Shown one piece after another: positions 46,001 through 57,700 of a DNA stretch of 64,000 nt. Within the stretch, counting starts at the first letter, position 1. Each line of letters starts with the position of its first letter. The translations under genes and the position numbers were made by a program. Under the pieces are notes generated by a model that worked only from the letters and a program-made list of their open reading frames with translations, made no database searches and was not told where the DNA came from. Origin of the DNA: Poronia punctata (Eukaryota > Ascomycota > Sordariomycetes > Xylariales > Xylariaceae); the NCBI GenBank assembly GCA_022579005.1, contig MU401588.1:41533-105532 (forward strand), written 5' to 3'.

Positions 46001-49000
46001 CCCGGCGCAGTCTCCAGTGATCATCCGAGTGAAGCCACGGCGTTTTTCTGGGACAGAACTCAACACAATCCTCTATACGATCATACCAGTGCACAAAATT
46101 TTCCACGAAGGCAGGTGGGAAGTGGTCACGAAGTAGGCGGGGCGGTAAGAACTCAAACATAGAATTTTGCTCGGACGCCTGCACTTGAAGTGACCTGATA
46201 ACACCCTTACTTGCGTGTTGCTTCTCGACCATGTTGAAATGCACCTCGTGGCCGGCATATAGCTTTTTTCCAGAGAAGCGCATGCCCTTGACAATGGATG
46301 GCGTGATATCAAGTCTGCTAGATTTACCGAATAAGGCGTGGTAGGTCGGGTGCTCTTCGTACTCTTCCGGCAGTCTGTTGAGCGGGAAACCGTTTATTAG
46401 CAGCTGGCCCGTAATTAGACTGAAGTGAACCGTCATGAAGTTGCCAGCTTGGGGTTCGTTGTCAGAGTCTGACCCATCAAGCAATGACTGCCCGCATAAC
46501 CAGTGTCTATATGGCCTTTTTAGAGTACGCCACTTCCCTGTTGGCTGATACGCGTCCCATGACAACTTGATCGCCTCGTCGAGCGCGGGACTGTGGTCCT
46601 TGATAACGGCACGTGTGATCATTGGATAGCCACGGAGACAGAGCTTCTTCCACCGGTGCTCCAGTAAAAGCTTCAGCGTTTTACTCTTTTTGCTCGAAGC
46701 TCCCAATTGCTCGCCATTCCGAATAATCATGGCTAGACGGATTAGAGTGATAGTTTGTGCGGGATCGCAGAGCATGAGGCGTAGATTCTCGTCGTCCACG
46801 TTGAACGAATCGGCACATACCAAAGCGATTAAAGTACGTGTCCATATTAGTTCGCGTCGTACGTCTTCTAAGGCTGTGTCTGCTTTTTGGTTCAGCAACC
46901 CAATCCATCTCAAGGCGATCTCTCTGGCTGTGAACATGACTTTACGGCAAGATTCTCGAATGCTGGGTACTGAGGACAGCCAATGTATGCGGTTGGCGAT
47001 AGATATAAAAACGCTCAGGGCAGGCGCGGATTGCCAGTTCTTTGAGATTCTCCTGCAGGAATCCTCAAGATTTCCTAGGAGAGTGGAGGAGAACCGTTCC
47101 TCATCTAGGATGCAGTGCGTTCGACGTAAAAGGGAATGCCCTTCTGCAGGGCCTGCTTGCTCGATACATTGTAGTACAACGAGGGCGATATCTTCCTTTC
47201 TGAAATCAACTTCCGGGCATGTTAGCTCCTTTAAGATGCTTTGCCATTTGATTCTGGACCCTGACATCAACGCCACAATTCTCTTATATTCCTCGAGTGA
47301 TATGTCATGTGGACATCCTGATTGGGTCGCTATGGCGGCGTTTGGTAACTCCGCCCCTCCTGTGAGGCCTTTCTGTAAGAACAGTTGTATTGGGTGCGAA
47401 GTTGCCGATAATCGGAAAGTACATGAAACTGAGAGTGCGTCGGTTTGCTCAAGATCGACAGAATAACAGTCCTTCACGTCGTCCATGTATCGGGGCTTCA
47501 TCCCGTTTTTGATACAGACCTCCGCTTCCCCGGTAGGCATTAGATCCTTGATCTTGTGAGATTTGGCGTGGGCTCTGATAGGAGAAACGAGCCTGAGTCG
47601 TGGTTGATGTCGCGAATCATGGGCCTGATAAACTTCACGAAGCACCTTGTTGTGTTCGAACCTAGAGATACTGGTAGGAGAGGCATCGGAAGAATATCTT
47701 AAGTTTAAGATATCCAGCAAGACGTGAAGTCTGCAGTCTCTCCAATAGACGAAGCTAATGGGTGCGCACATCTCGAAAACCACAATCTTAGCCTCAATTT
47801 CATCTTCGGGCAGAGGCCACTCGAACGATTCAATTACGACGCTCTCAATCTCTTCCTGGAACTTGCACTTATCGCACATAGTTCTGTATCTCTTTCTTCC
47901 GTAAGTATGAAACGGCATCTCGTCGCATCGGCATTTCATCTTGTTCAACCGCTTCCTGTCTTTTGTGTACCGTTCATGCTTTGTTCTGAATTCCAGGAGT
48001 TTATCGTCCCGCACAGCGGTGGCACGCTTCTCTATATCTTGTAAGAGGTCCTGTTGTTGTGTGGACTGGTTGAAGTATTGCACGGCGAAGAAGTCTTGAC
48101 CGTCAGGAGCATTGGCAATACATTGGTTTGAGTACACGGCGGTGCGAGTGCGCTCTCCGAAGTATTGTTCAATTGACTGCAATCTTTCCATTTGTTCAAT
48201 TGTAGGAAGAATCAAGTGACTCGTTATATCCACTGGGAAACCATGGTCGTAGTTCTTTAGTAGCGGGCAAGCTTGGATTGCTGTCTTATCCAGGGCAACC
48301 CACAGATGCAAGACAGTGAGAAACATGTTGGACGTAGCCTCTGGGTTGTCGCGGTACTCGCAGATGGCTGTTTTATGGTACATCTCTAGAGCATCATTCA
48401 AGTACTCACATGTCTCTTCCACTTTAATCGTCGTCTCTAACCATGTGTCGAGCTTTTGATCAACCCAGTTCTCGAACTTGAGTATCTTGTGTACCAATGG
48501 TTTTGCGTCTCCGAAGTAGTCTGTAATGCAGATACCTAGAGTGGGCACAAATTCTTTCAGTGGGCAACTACCTCGGAAGGTCAGCTGTTGCATAGCTTGT
48601 TCGTTCTTTCCAGTACGCTTGATGTAGGCGTCCAAGTTATGGAGAGTAACCAGTGTATGCTGTTCGGACGACAAGTCCATCCAATTTGCAAAGTCATGGG
48701 CCACGGAATCTGCTTCTTGGATTTGGGACCAACGCGCTTTAATTCTAGACTCGGCTTTGAACATGGCTTTCTCAACGAACTTGAGGACGTCTGGATGGAC
48801 CAAAGCCCCGAGTTTAAGCCGCCGACGGAGAACCTTCGCCTTGACGCTCCAAATCAAGTCCGAGGATATGTCATAGCTCTGTGTCTCGTTCAATAAATGG
48901 GCATTTAAGAACAGCATGTAGTTCTTATATGAATCTAGTGATCCAAGTTCACTTCGTGAAAGGACGAGCTGAAGGCTCACACGGATGAGCACCCAGAGCG

Positions 49001-49826
49001 CAGATCGGTGCCACGGTAGCCGAGCATCTTTCATGAGAACCTCTTGACGTGTATTCTTTCGGATGGAAGCAACCTGCGTAGTCGACCCTATCGATGCCAG
49101 GTACGCCGCTAAAAGCTCGGTGACAATCTTCGGGTGTGTCGTATTCCTTTCAGCATTCTGCACATCTGATTGAATCCCGGCAGCCGCCTGGCCACTCATC
49201 ATGACGAGCGTGCTAGTCAATGTATCTAAGAAGTCTGGGTTTTGGATCTCGGACGCCGGGACGGCAACTGCAGAGCCTGGGAATGTGCGCTGTAGCCTCC
49301 CCGCGATACTCATCACGGCATTATTCTCTGGAAGGAGTTCGAAGAGCTCAAACAAGACTTCACTGTTACTAGAACTTGGGCTAATCAAAATGCCTGCATT
49401 TTGCGCACGCACACACAGGGGGATCGGGCCAGCTTGTCATAAATCAAAACATTAGCTGGGTGCAGCTGTCGTCTAAAGGGGCAATCACTTACAGTTCTCA
49501 TGCACCTCTGTAAGGGCCTTGTATAGCCTTTCCTTATCGATCATTATTCCTGATGCCGTGGAATTGTGGACGGCGTGCAGATTATTCAGCATGTGAGTTG
49601 CATTGTCAAGTAGCACTGGGCTAAAGGGGATTGACTTGTCCTTTTCTAGGACCGCGCGGAAGGCCTCGAATGACCCTATAAGGTAAAGAACCATCAAATC
49701 TTCATGATGACGGTCGTAGTCGTCTTCTTGGGGAAGCTTTGGCGGGAGGACGACATGGTTGATTATATATTCCATGACCTCGGGGAGCATAGTCACCTCG
49801 ATTCCTGGGCTGGCTGGCTCAGCCAT
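40100..49826 (-). CDS. Giant DUF6606/DUF3638/DUF3645 protein with helicase-like ATPase motifs
   Basis: Exons in transcript order: 49826-49493, 49432-43483, 43340-41458 and 41394-40100, total 9462 nt, 3153 aa; three GT-AG introns of 60, 142 and 63 nt. The N-terminal DUF6606 region reads MLPEVMEYIINHVVLPPKLP and, across intron 1, IPLCVRAQNAGILIS. A Cys cluster C-x-C...C-x2-C (about residues 609-640) may bind metal. DUF3638 starts near 2090 with a P-loop-like MGEGKSSVI (2105-2113); a DEAH-like FLDEAHTRGTE lies near 2688-2698, in DUF3645, whose end spans intron 3 (DRLMQACMRMRLLGEGQSVVF). These paired motifs resemble SecA/helicase-type ATPases. The biological role is not established, although plant and oomycete relatives exist. 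Large single-copy fungal gene of normal domain order; no defects seen. Confidence 0.93.
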
Positions 49827-50960
49827 GGCTCAGTTGGGGTGAATGTGACAGGTATCAGGGATGCAGTGCGGGAGCAGATGCCTTCCCACTAGGTTCTTCA
49901 AGATGAGCCACGCCGGATCATCTGCTGAAGAGACCACCTTATCTCGCGATGTATTACTCTAGGACACGAAGGGAACACTAGAAAATTATCTGTGGTCTTT
50001 CTGACAGTGTCTAAGGGCTTACAAAGTACCTTAGGTAGTGCCTCCGGGAAAGCTTTTTCTGCTGACCGTTGGGCACAACCTTCAGGACAGGGAAGCTCTT
50101 TACAAGTTGTTAGGGAAAGAGGTATCCTCAGTATTATATATTTAACACGGTCTGCTAGGAAGGAACAGATGCAAAGCTTGGTACCTGCCTAAGCATCCCT
50201 AACCTCCAGAACTTTCTGGCAAGGACGCACCCAAAGTCTCGGAAGTAGCCTACCTTAAGTACATACATTAGGTTACACATTATACCGCGCATCTACTTCA
50301 TTCGATTCGGTAGTCTGAGCCAGTAAGTCGAGTCTCCGGACATGGTGAGATTGTTTTATTCTGCAGTTGAAAATGTGGTAGCAATTTCACGTCGGAGGCA
50401 ATAGCTCTTCTACACTTTAAAACAGAATTCCAATATCTATCGCCCTATATTAGGCTCAAAGCCGCAGTCTTTCCCTTGAGTGGGCATCATATATGTTTGC
50501 ATTTTGAGTATTACTGAGGGCAATGTAGATTGTATACGTGCACGCACATGCAGACTCCAGAGAGCTCTTTCCTGAGCAGACGTTGCTGGCGGCTGTAGAT
50601 GCAATTAACAGTGATGAACAGCTGCGTGAAGGTCCCACCTTTTCTCATCTTGCTTAAGGTACGAGTACTCGTACAAGTTACAAGTACTCTCGTCGCATGT
50701 ACCTGCTTCTTAACCCCGGACCCATTACTTTTGCAGGGTAGGTACGGTGGATCAACCACCCCGGCCATTTGCACCACCCCACTTGATATGTTGAACCCGC
50801 ATTTGTTCGCATTTACGCGCCTGGGTTGTAACCCGGACAGCGTTGTAACATAGAGTCGAATCCATCGTCTTGCATATCTGACTTCAACAAATACTCTAAT
50901 TACTGTTAAGAAAACCAATTGTCGAATATAGTGCCAACGATTGTTCATACCTTTCCTGAG
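49827..50960. promoter_or_regulatory. Divergent promoter region of the DUF3638 and HIRIP3-like genes
   Basis: About 1.1 kb between divergent starts. An overlapping palindrome-like pair TACGAGTACTCGTA sits at 50660-50673. The 188-codon minus-strand frame at 50511-51077 overlaps the neighbouring gene's first exon in antisense and is Arg/Val-rich without a motif, so it is probably chance. Confidence 0.5.
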
Positions 50961-52520
50961 ATGGCTCCATCTAATGAGATCCTCGAGGAATACCTTAAAG
51001 ATGCGACGCGCCGGCTGTACGAGGCGGATCCAAACTCGGTAACGGTCAACTCCGTTCGTCAGGAAGCCGAGGAACACAACGGCCTGGAAAAGGGGTTTTT
51101 CGTGACTGCAGAATGGAAGTCGCGGAGTAAGGCCGTGATTACCGAGTCTGTCGTACGCGCCCCCTTCATATTTATCCCCTCTCTTGGCGTGGGCTATTTT
51201 AGTTGACTAGGATATTCGCAGCAACAACATTTATCAAACGAGCCCTCTTCGCCTGCCTCACCACCAACAAAACGCGAAAAGATTACGAAGCGCGGTGTTA
51301 AGCGCTCATCAAGTGACGACCTACCCCCAAAAGGAAAGCGACAGAAACCAACAACTACAGCCGTATCCAGAAGAGCGAAGCCCAAAAGAAAAGCTTCTAG
51401 TCCGCTACTTAGCGAGCTGGAAGACTCCGATCTTGAGTCCGACAAGAACGAGAAGAAGAGGGACGTGACCAAAAAAGCGGCCGCGCGAAAAAGCAAATCA
51501 GACTCTGAATTAAGCGATATCGATCTTTCGGACGAGCCTAAGACTGAACGAAAATCGAAAGCGAAAAAGCCTGCAACTTCTCGTCGATCTCAACCCGCTA
51601 AACAGGAGGTATCTGAGTCAAGTGACTTGAGCGATCTAAGCTCTGAAGAGTCTAGTGAAAGCAGGGAAAACGGACACAAGGTCTCAGAGTTAGATGAATC
51701 GGATAGCGACAACGAGGGAAGCAAACCGGTCGATTCGACGGAGGGCTTAAAACGTAAGCAGAACGCATCTAATGCAAAACGGAACACGAAGCGAGCCAAG
51801 GTTGAGTCCGATAGCGGGGACGAGTCGTCTGTGGAAAGCAAAGATAAGGATGCAACTGAAACCGAAGACACTAAGATCGAAAATTCGGAAGAAGGCAGTA
51901 AGGTGCTGAGTAACGAGAGCAAAGCGTCAGCAGGAAACGATTCAGACTCGTCACTATCATCGGTACTTGACGAACCACCCGTCAAGAAGCGGAAGGGCAA
52001 GGGCTCGAACTCAAGAGCTGCGCCAAAATCCAAACCGACCACCGCAAAGGAAATCACAGGCGATGAAGCAGAGATCAAGAAGCTACAAGGGCAACTAGTC
52101 AAATGCGGAGTGCGCAAAATATGGGGCATCGAACTGAAGAAGTTTGGCAGTGACAGCAGAGCCAAGATCCGGCATCTTAAAGCGATGCTCTCGGATGTGG
52201 GCATGGATGGTCGCTTCTCAGAAGCTAAGGCTAGGCAAATCAAGGAGAAACGGGAATTATTGGGTGAGCTGGAAGCCGTTAACGAGATGAATGAGCTTTG
52301 GGGGATCGAAGGTCGTAGGGGACGCGCAGCAAAAAACAAAGCCGCTCGCCAGTCACTGAAAGAAGATTCGGAAGATGACGAACAGGAGGCAAAGGTCGAA
52401 GATGACGAAGATGACGAGGAAGACGAAGACCCAGAAGATACCAAAGCGAAGAACAATCCGCGTGTTTCTAAGCGGATGGCGGACCTGGCCTTTTTGGGAA
52501 GCGAAAGTGAATCTGACTAA
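50961..52520 (+). CDS. HIRIP3-like nuclear protein (DEK-C-like N-terminus, CHZ-type C-terminus)
   Basis: Exons 50961-51152 and 51222-52520 give 496 aa; the intron (51153-51221) is GT-AG and phase 0. The acceptor CGCAG was chosen because the nearer ATAG-type and CTAG acceptors put the second exon out of frame with its long C-terminal frame. Residues about 4-62 (EILEEYLKDATRRLYE...FVTAEWKSRSKAVI) look like a DEK-C-type helical domain. The middle is very rich in Ser, Lys, Asp and Glu (nuclear-localisation-like KKRKGKG). About residues 350-440 (LVKCGVRKIWGIELKK, KIRHLKAMLSDVGMDG, AKARQIKEKRELLGELEAV) matches the conserved C-terminus of HIRIP3, a histone H2A-H2B chaperone with a CHZ motif. The tail is a polyacidic block (EDDEDDEEDEDPED). 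Function is inferred from this resemblance. Confidence 0.82.
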
Positions 52521-53440
52521 GGAGTTACAGGTATTTTTTCTCTTACAGGCGGGCACGAACAATTTGTCTTTCGGGAGTCAAGGCGATGACAGGACTTGCG
52601 CAATAATTTTAATTACAAGAAGCTACTTAGTAGCATTCATCCGCTGAGCTATCAAACCGAAGACGGCCACAGAGCTCATGAAAAGTACCGCATTGTAAAA
52701 CTAGGTGTAATTATTAGCAACTGGCCGGGGGTTAATTAGAAATCTAATTAGAAAATTTGAAACTCACAGCCCTCCGTGAGACTTCTCGCTCTTCGTCGTC
52801 AGATCTGGCATCGATGAAGAGCCGTCTAAGATTTGGGAAGCTTGCCTGTTATTGATCACGTCAGTGGGCATCTTCCTGGTAATGAACCGTTCAACTCGTG
52901 ATGGGGGACGTAGACAAAAGTATTTACTTACCATGTAAGGTGTAATTGGGTTCTCTTGCTAGAATTCGTTCTTGTAATCTTCAATTTTGGATTGTGTGGC
53001 CTCTATCTGGGCTTTTATGAGGATGATATTTGAGTGTAACTTGGTATAAGATATCAGTCAGTCTACGAGTACATTGTCATATGTGAGTCCAGTATGGGTG
53101 ACTATCGAGATAAAGCATACATGGTAGGTTAAACAGACAAGGCAATTGTATAAGCATAGAAAATCATATGCCCGAGTTTACGAGGGAGATGGTGTTCCTG
53201 TTTTGTCTGCCATGACCATGACTACTTTGCTGTATTGTTCCTGTTTTCTATAGGAGAAAATGCGTCCAAAAGTAGTTAAAGGATTTCCTATTTCGGACGG
53301 AAAATGGCCAATGCCAAGACATTTGCATTTCTATAGGGAGGTTTTCTTAGCATTGGGCACTGCCGATGACTACCTAGCCACACTACTTAGAATTAGCCAC
53401 AACATAGCCACAAGGTCAGGTCAGCTAAGGTAAGGTCCAT
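52521..53440. other. Intergenic region before the minisatellite
   Basis: No supported gene and no recognisable motif apart from a possible TACGAGTA at about 53064. Composition is ordinary; it is the transition from gene-bearing to repeat DNA. Confidence 0.55.
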
Positions 53441-54700
53441 GACCTTTAGAATTCACCTGCCATGGCCATGACCTTTGGAATGACCTGAATTAGCCATGAC
53501 CATTACCTTTGGAATTGACCTGCCATGACCATGACCTTTCGAAATGACCTACCAGGGCCCTGACCTTCGGAATTCACCTGCCATGGCCATTACCTTTGAA
53601 ATTCACCTGGCAGGACCATAACCTTTCGAATTAACCTGGCAGAGCCATTACCTTTGGAATTCACCTGGCAGAGCCATAGCCTTTCGAAATGACCTGCCAT
53701 GGCCACTACCTTTGGAATTCACCTACCATGACCATAACCTTTCGAATTGACCTGCGGAAGCCATGACCTTTGGAATTCACCTGCCATGGCCACGACCTTC
53801 CGAAATGACCTGCCATGGCCATGACCTTTAGAATTCACCTGGCAGAGCCATAGCCTTTCGAATGACCTGAATTAGCCATAACCATTACCTTTCAAATTCA
53901 CCTGCCATGGCCATGACCTTTAGAATTGACCTAAATTAGCCATGACCATTACCTTTCGAAATAACCTGCCATGGCCATGACCTTTAGAATTCACCTGGCA
54001 GAGCCATAGCCTTTCGAATGACCTGAATTGGCCATGGCCATGACCTTTCGAATTGACCTGAATTAGCCATAACCATTACCTTTCGAAATAACCTGCCATG
54101 GCCATGACCTTTTGAAATGACCTGCCATGGCCATAACCTTTAGAATTCACCTGGCAGAGCCATAGCCTCTTGAATAACCTGAATTAGCCATAACCATTAC
54201 CTTTCAAATTAACCTAGCAGAGCTATAGCCTTTGGAAATAACCTACCAGGGCTATAACCTTTGGAATTTACTTGAATTAGCCATGACCATTACCTTTTAA
54301 ATTCACCTAGCAAAGCCATAGCCTCTTAAATAACCTGAATTAGCTATGACCATTACCTTTTAAATGACTTGTTATAGCTATGACCTTTTAAAATAACCTA
54401 TATTAGCCATAGCTATAACTTTTTAAAATAACTTATATTAGCTATAACCGTTACCTTTTAAATTAACTTACATTAGCTATAACTGTTACCTTTTAAAATA
54501 ACCTGCTATAGCTATAACCTTTAAAATTTACTTAGCAAAGCTATAGCCTTTAAAAATAACCTATTATAATTATAACCTTTTAAAATAACTTATTATAGCT
54601 ATAACTTTTTAAATTTACTTATTAAAGCTATAACTTTAACTTTTTAAATTTATTTGCTATTATTATAACTTTTAAAAAATAATTATAATAGCTATAACTA
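53441..54700. repeat. 29-bp minisatellite (with 35-bp variant), decaying towards the right
   Basis: About 40 head-to-tail units. The common unit is CACCTGCCATGGCCATGACCTTTGGAATT, 29 bases, and a 35-base form carries an extra AATTAG after the first six bases (GACCTGAATTAGCC...). The left 800 bases keep C and G; from about 54200 units progressively read GCTATAGCTATAACC, then TTATTATAATTATAAC, almost entirely by C-to-T and G-to-A changes. No coding potential. It borders the AT-rich block directly. Confidence 0.9.
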
Positions 54701-57700
54701 TAAAAAGGTATTTTAAAAGTTATAATTAAAAAAGTAAATAAAAAGCTTAATATAAGTAATTTTTAAACTTAAAACTTAAAAAAGGTAACTAAAAGGTTAT
54801 AGCTATAAAAAATAACTAAAAAGGTTATAGCTAAAAGCTAAAAATATTAAATTAAGTTATTTTTAAAGCTAAAAGCTAAAAAAATAGCTAAAAAAGTTAT
54901 AGCTAAAAAAAGTAAATAAAAAAGCTAAGTTAAATAACTTTTAAAGTTAAAAATTAAAACGTTTAAATTTAAAGCTATAGCTATAAGCTAAAAAAGTAAA
55001 ATTTAAAGCTATAAATAAAAATATTAAAATTTAAAGCTAAAAATTAAAAAGCTTAAATTAAGTTATTTTTAAAGCTAAAAGTTAAAAAGGTAATTAAAAA
55101 GTTTATAGCTAAAAGTAATAAAAAGTTATAGTTAAAAAGTTAAAATATAATAAAGCACCTAGCTAAAAAACCTACTTACTAAGCTAGTTATATATAAACT
55201 ATTTATTAGCTAAAGCTATGCTAACTAATAGCTAAAGCTTTGCTAATTATATTTTTTTTAATTTTTTAGCTAGTTTAGTTACTTATTTAGCTAATTAAAT
55301 AAAAGTTATTTAATTTACTTAGTTTTTAAAATTGCTAGCAATATTACCTTATAACTATTTTATTACTTAAACTTTTATACTTTTTTGTTTTTATATTTTT
55401 AAATTATAATATAATATTTAATAAAAAAAATTTAAACTAAAAACTAAGCATAGTTTATAACTGCTAAGCAAATAACTAGCAATAATATAAACAAGCTTAA
55501 TAAACCTAATACTAAAAATAAGCAATAAAAACTAAAAAAAACTAGCTAATAGTTAAGCTAAATTTATAAATAGCTAAAAATAAAAAAATAATAATAAATA
55601 TAATAAAAAAAGTAAAAAACTTAATAGTAAACTAAAAAACTTAAAATAAAATATATTACTTATTAAAATAAATAATTAGCTAATAGCTAGCAACTTTTAA
55701 AAAAGTTAAAAAAGTAAAAGCTATTTTTTTTTATTTTAAGCTGCTATTATATAGTAGCTTATTTAATAAAAGCTTTTATTATAATAGTTTTTATAAAAGT
55801 TTAAAAAGCTAAAAAAATAATCTTTTAAACTAAATTATTAATATAATAAATTAAAACTTATAATTACTTTAGCTACTTGCTAAGTAAAAAAAGCTATAAT
55901 ATAAAAATAACGCTAAAGCTTTTATATATAATTATAAGTAGCTAAAATAAAATATTACTACTATAAACATTAAAAACTAAATTATAGCTATAAAAAAAAT
56001 AATTAATAAAAGCTTAGCTATAAAGATTTAATATAAATTATATAAGCTTTAATATAAGCTAAGTTTAATATTTAAACAAATTAGCATTTTTATTAAAATA
56101 TATTAAATTATAATAACTTAAAAAATAAAGCTACTTTTAATAACTTTTAAAAGTTTATTTAGTAAAAAAACGTTAACTTAAAACTATTTAAGCAAACTTT
56201 TTAAAAGTAATTATATAAACTTTAATAATAAAAAAATAAAAACTTAAAATTTTTTTTTTAGCAAGTATTAGTATAAAAGCTTAAAAGCGCTATATTATTA
56301 AAAAATAATAACTAACTAGCTTTTAATTATTAATATAAACTTTAAAAAAAACTAAAAAAAGTTTTAATAAAGCAATATATATTACTTAATAATATAGTTA
56401 TAATATATTAAAAAGCTAAAAAATAATAAAGCACTTAATATTATGCTAGCAAAAAGTATAAGCTGCTATAAAAGCAAAAATATATTAAATACTTATTAAA
56501 GCAAAAAAAGTTAGTAAATAACTTAAAAGCGCTTAAATAGTTTAAAAAAAAACTAATAACTTATTAAAACAATAAATAAATTAAAATTAAAGCAAATTAG
56601 CATATACTAGCAATAGCTTTATAAAGTACTATTATTATAGTAAAAAAAGCTATATAGCTAAATATTACTTAAAAAATAAATAATTAATATTAAATTATTA
56701 ATTAAACAAAGTTAAATAAAAATTATTAAAATAGCTTAAAAATAAAATATAAAACGTTTAAGTAGCTTAATTAAACTTTAAAAATAAAAAGTTAAAAGCT
56801 AAGCTAAAATAAGTTAATATATTTAATTTACTTTAATAAAGTTTTATAAAGCGTATAGCACTATAAAGCTATTTTAAATAATAGCTATAGTCTTTTTAAG
56901 CAGCAAGCAAAAGCTAAAAAAAGTTATTATAAATATAAATATAAAAGTTAAGTTAATATTATATATAAAAACTTTAAAAAAAACACTTATAAAAAATAAA
57001 TATTTTATTATTTTTATTAATAAAACTAAATAAAAAGCTAATAAAGTACTAAGTAGCTTATATAGCTAGTTTTTAAATAGTTAACGCTTAAAAAATTAAG
57101 CAAACTTTTAAGTAAATATTTTATATAATATATAAAAAGTAAAAAGTATTAAAACTTTTAATATTATAGCTAAAAATAAGTTAATTAAATATATTATTAA
57201 ATATAGTTTTTATTTAATAGTTTTATAGCAAATATTAAAAAATAAATTTTAAAAAGTTTGCTAAAAATATAGTTAGCAATTAAGCAACGTATATTGCTAA
57301 CCTAATAAATATAAATATTAATTTTAAAAAAAGTTACTATTTTTTAAAATTAATAATAAGCTTAATACTAAAAATAAAATTAATTTATTTAAATATTTTA
57401 AAACATTTTAGTATATATACTTTAAGCTATTAGCAAAAAAGTTACTAGTGCTAAAAAAAATATAATATTGCGATAAAAATTGAAAATTTCTAAAGATCAC
57501 TTTAACTTTACACTAAAAAAGGTCTAGCTAAAGTAAACGTATTAACTAGGTTTTAAAGGCTTTATATTAATTACGGCTTTATAAAAGTATTTTAAAAAGT
57601 ATAACTTAGTATATTATATGTACAATAAATAGCTTAGTATTTAAGTTTAAAAAGTAATGCAAAAATAATAGCTATATATATAAAAATAAAAATTAAGCTA

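Noticed and set aside
50511..51077. 188-codon minus-strand frame
   Set aside because: Antisense to the first exon of the HIRIP3-like gene, with no domain.
51590..52456. 288-codon minus-strand Ser-rich frame
   Set aside because: Exact antisense of the acidic/Ser region of the HIRIP3-like gene.
52560..52670. Possible tRNA on the minus strand (TAGCTCAGCGG resembles an A box)
   Set aside because: No matching B box GGTTCGAATCC-type sequence and no clear acceptor stem within 100 bases.
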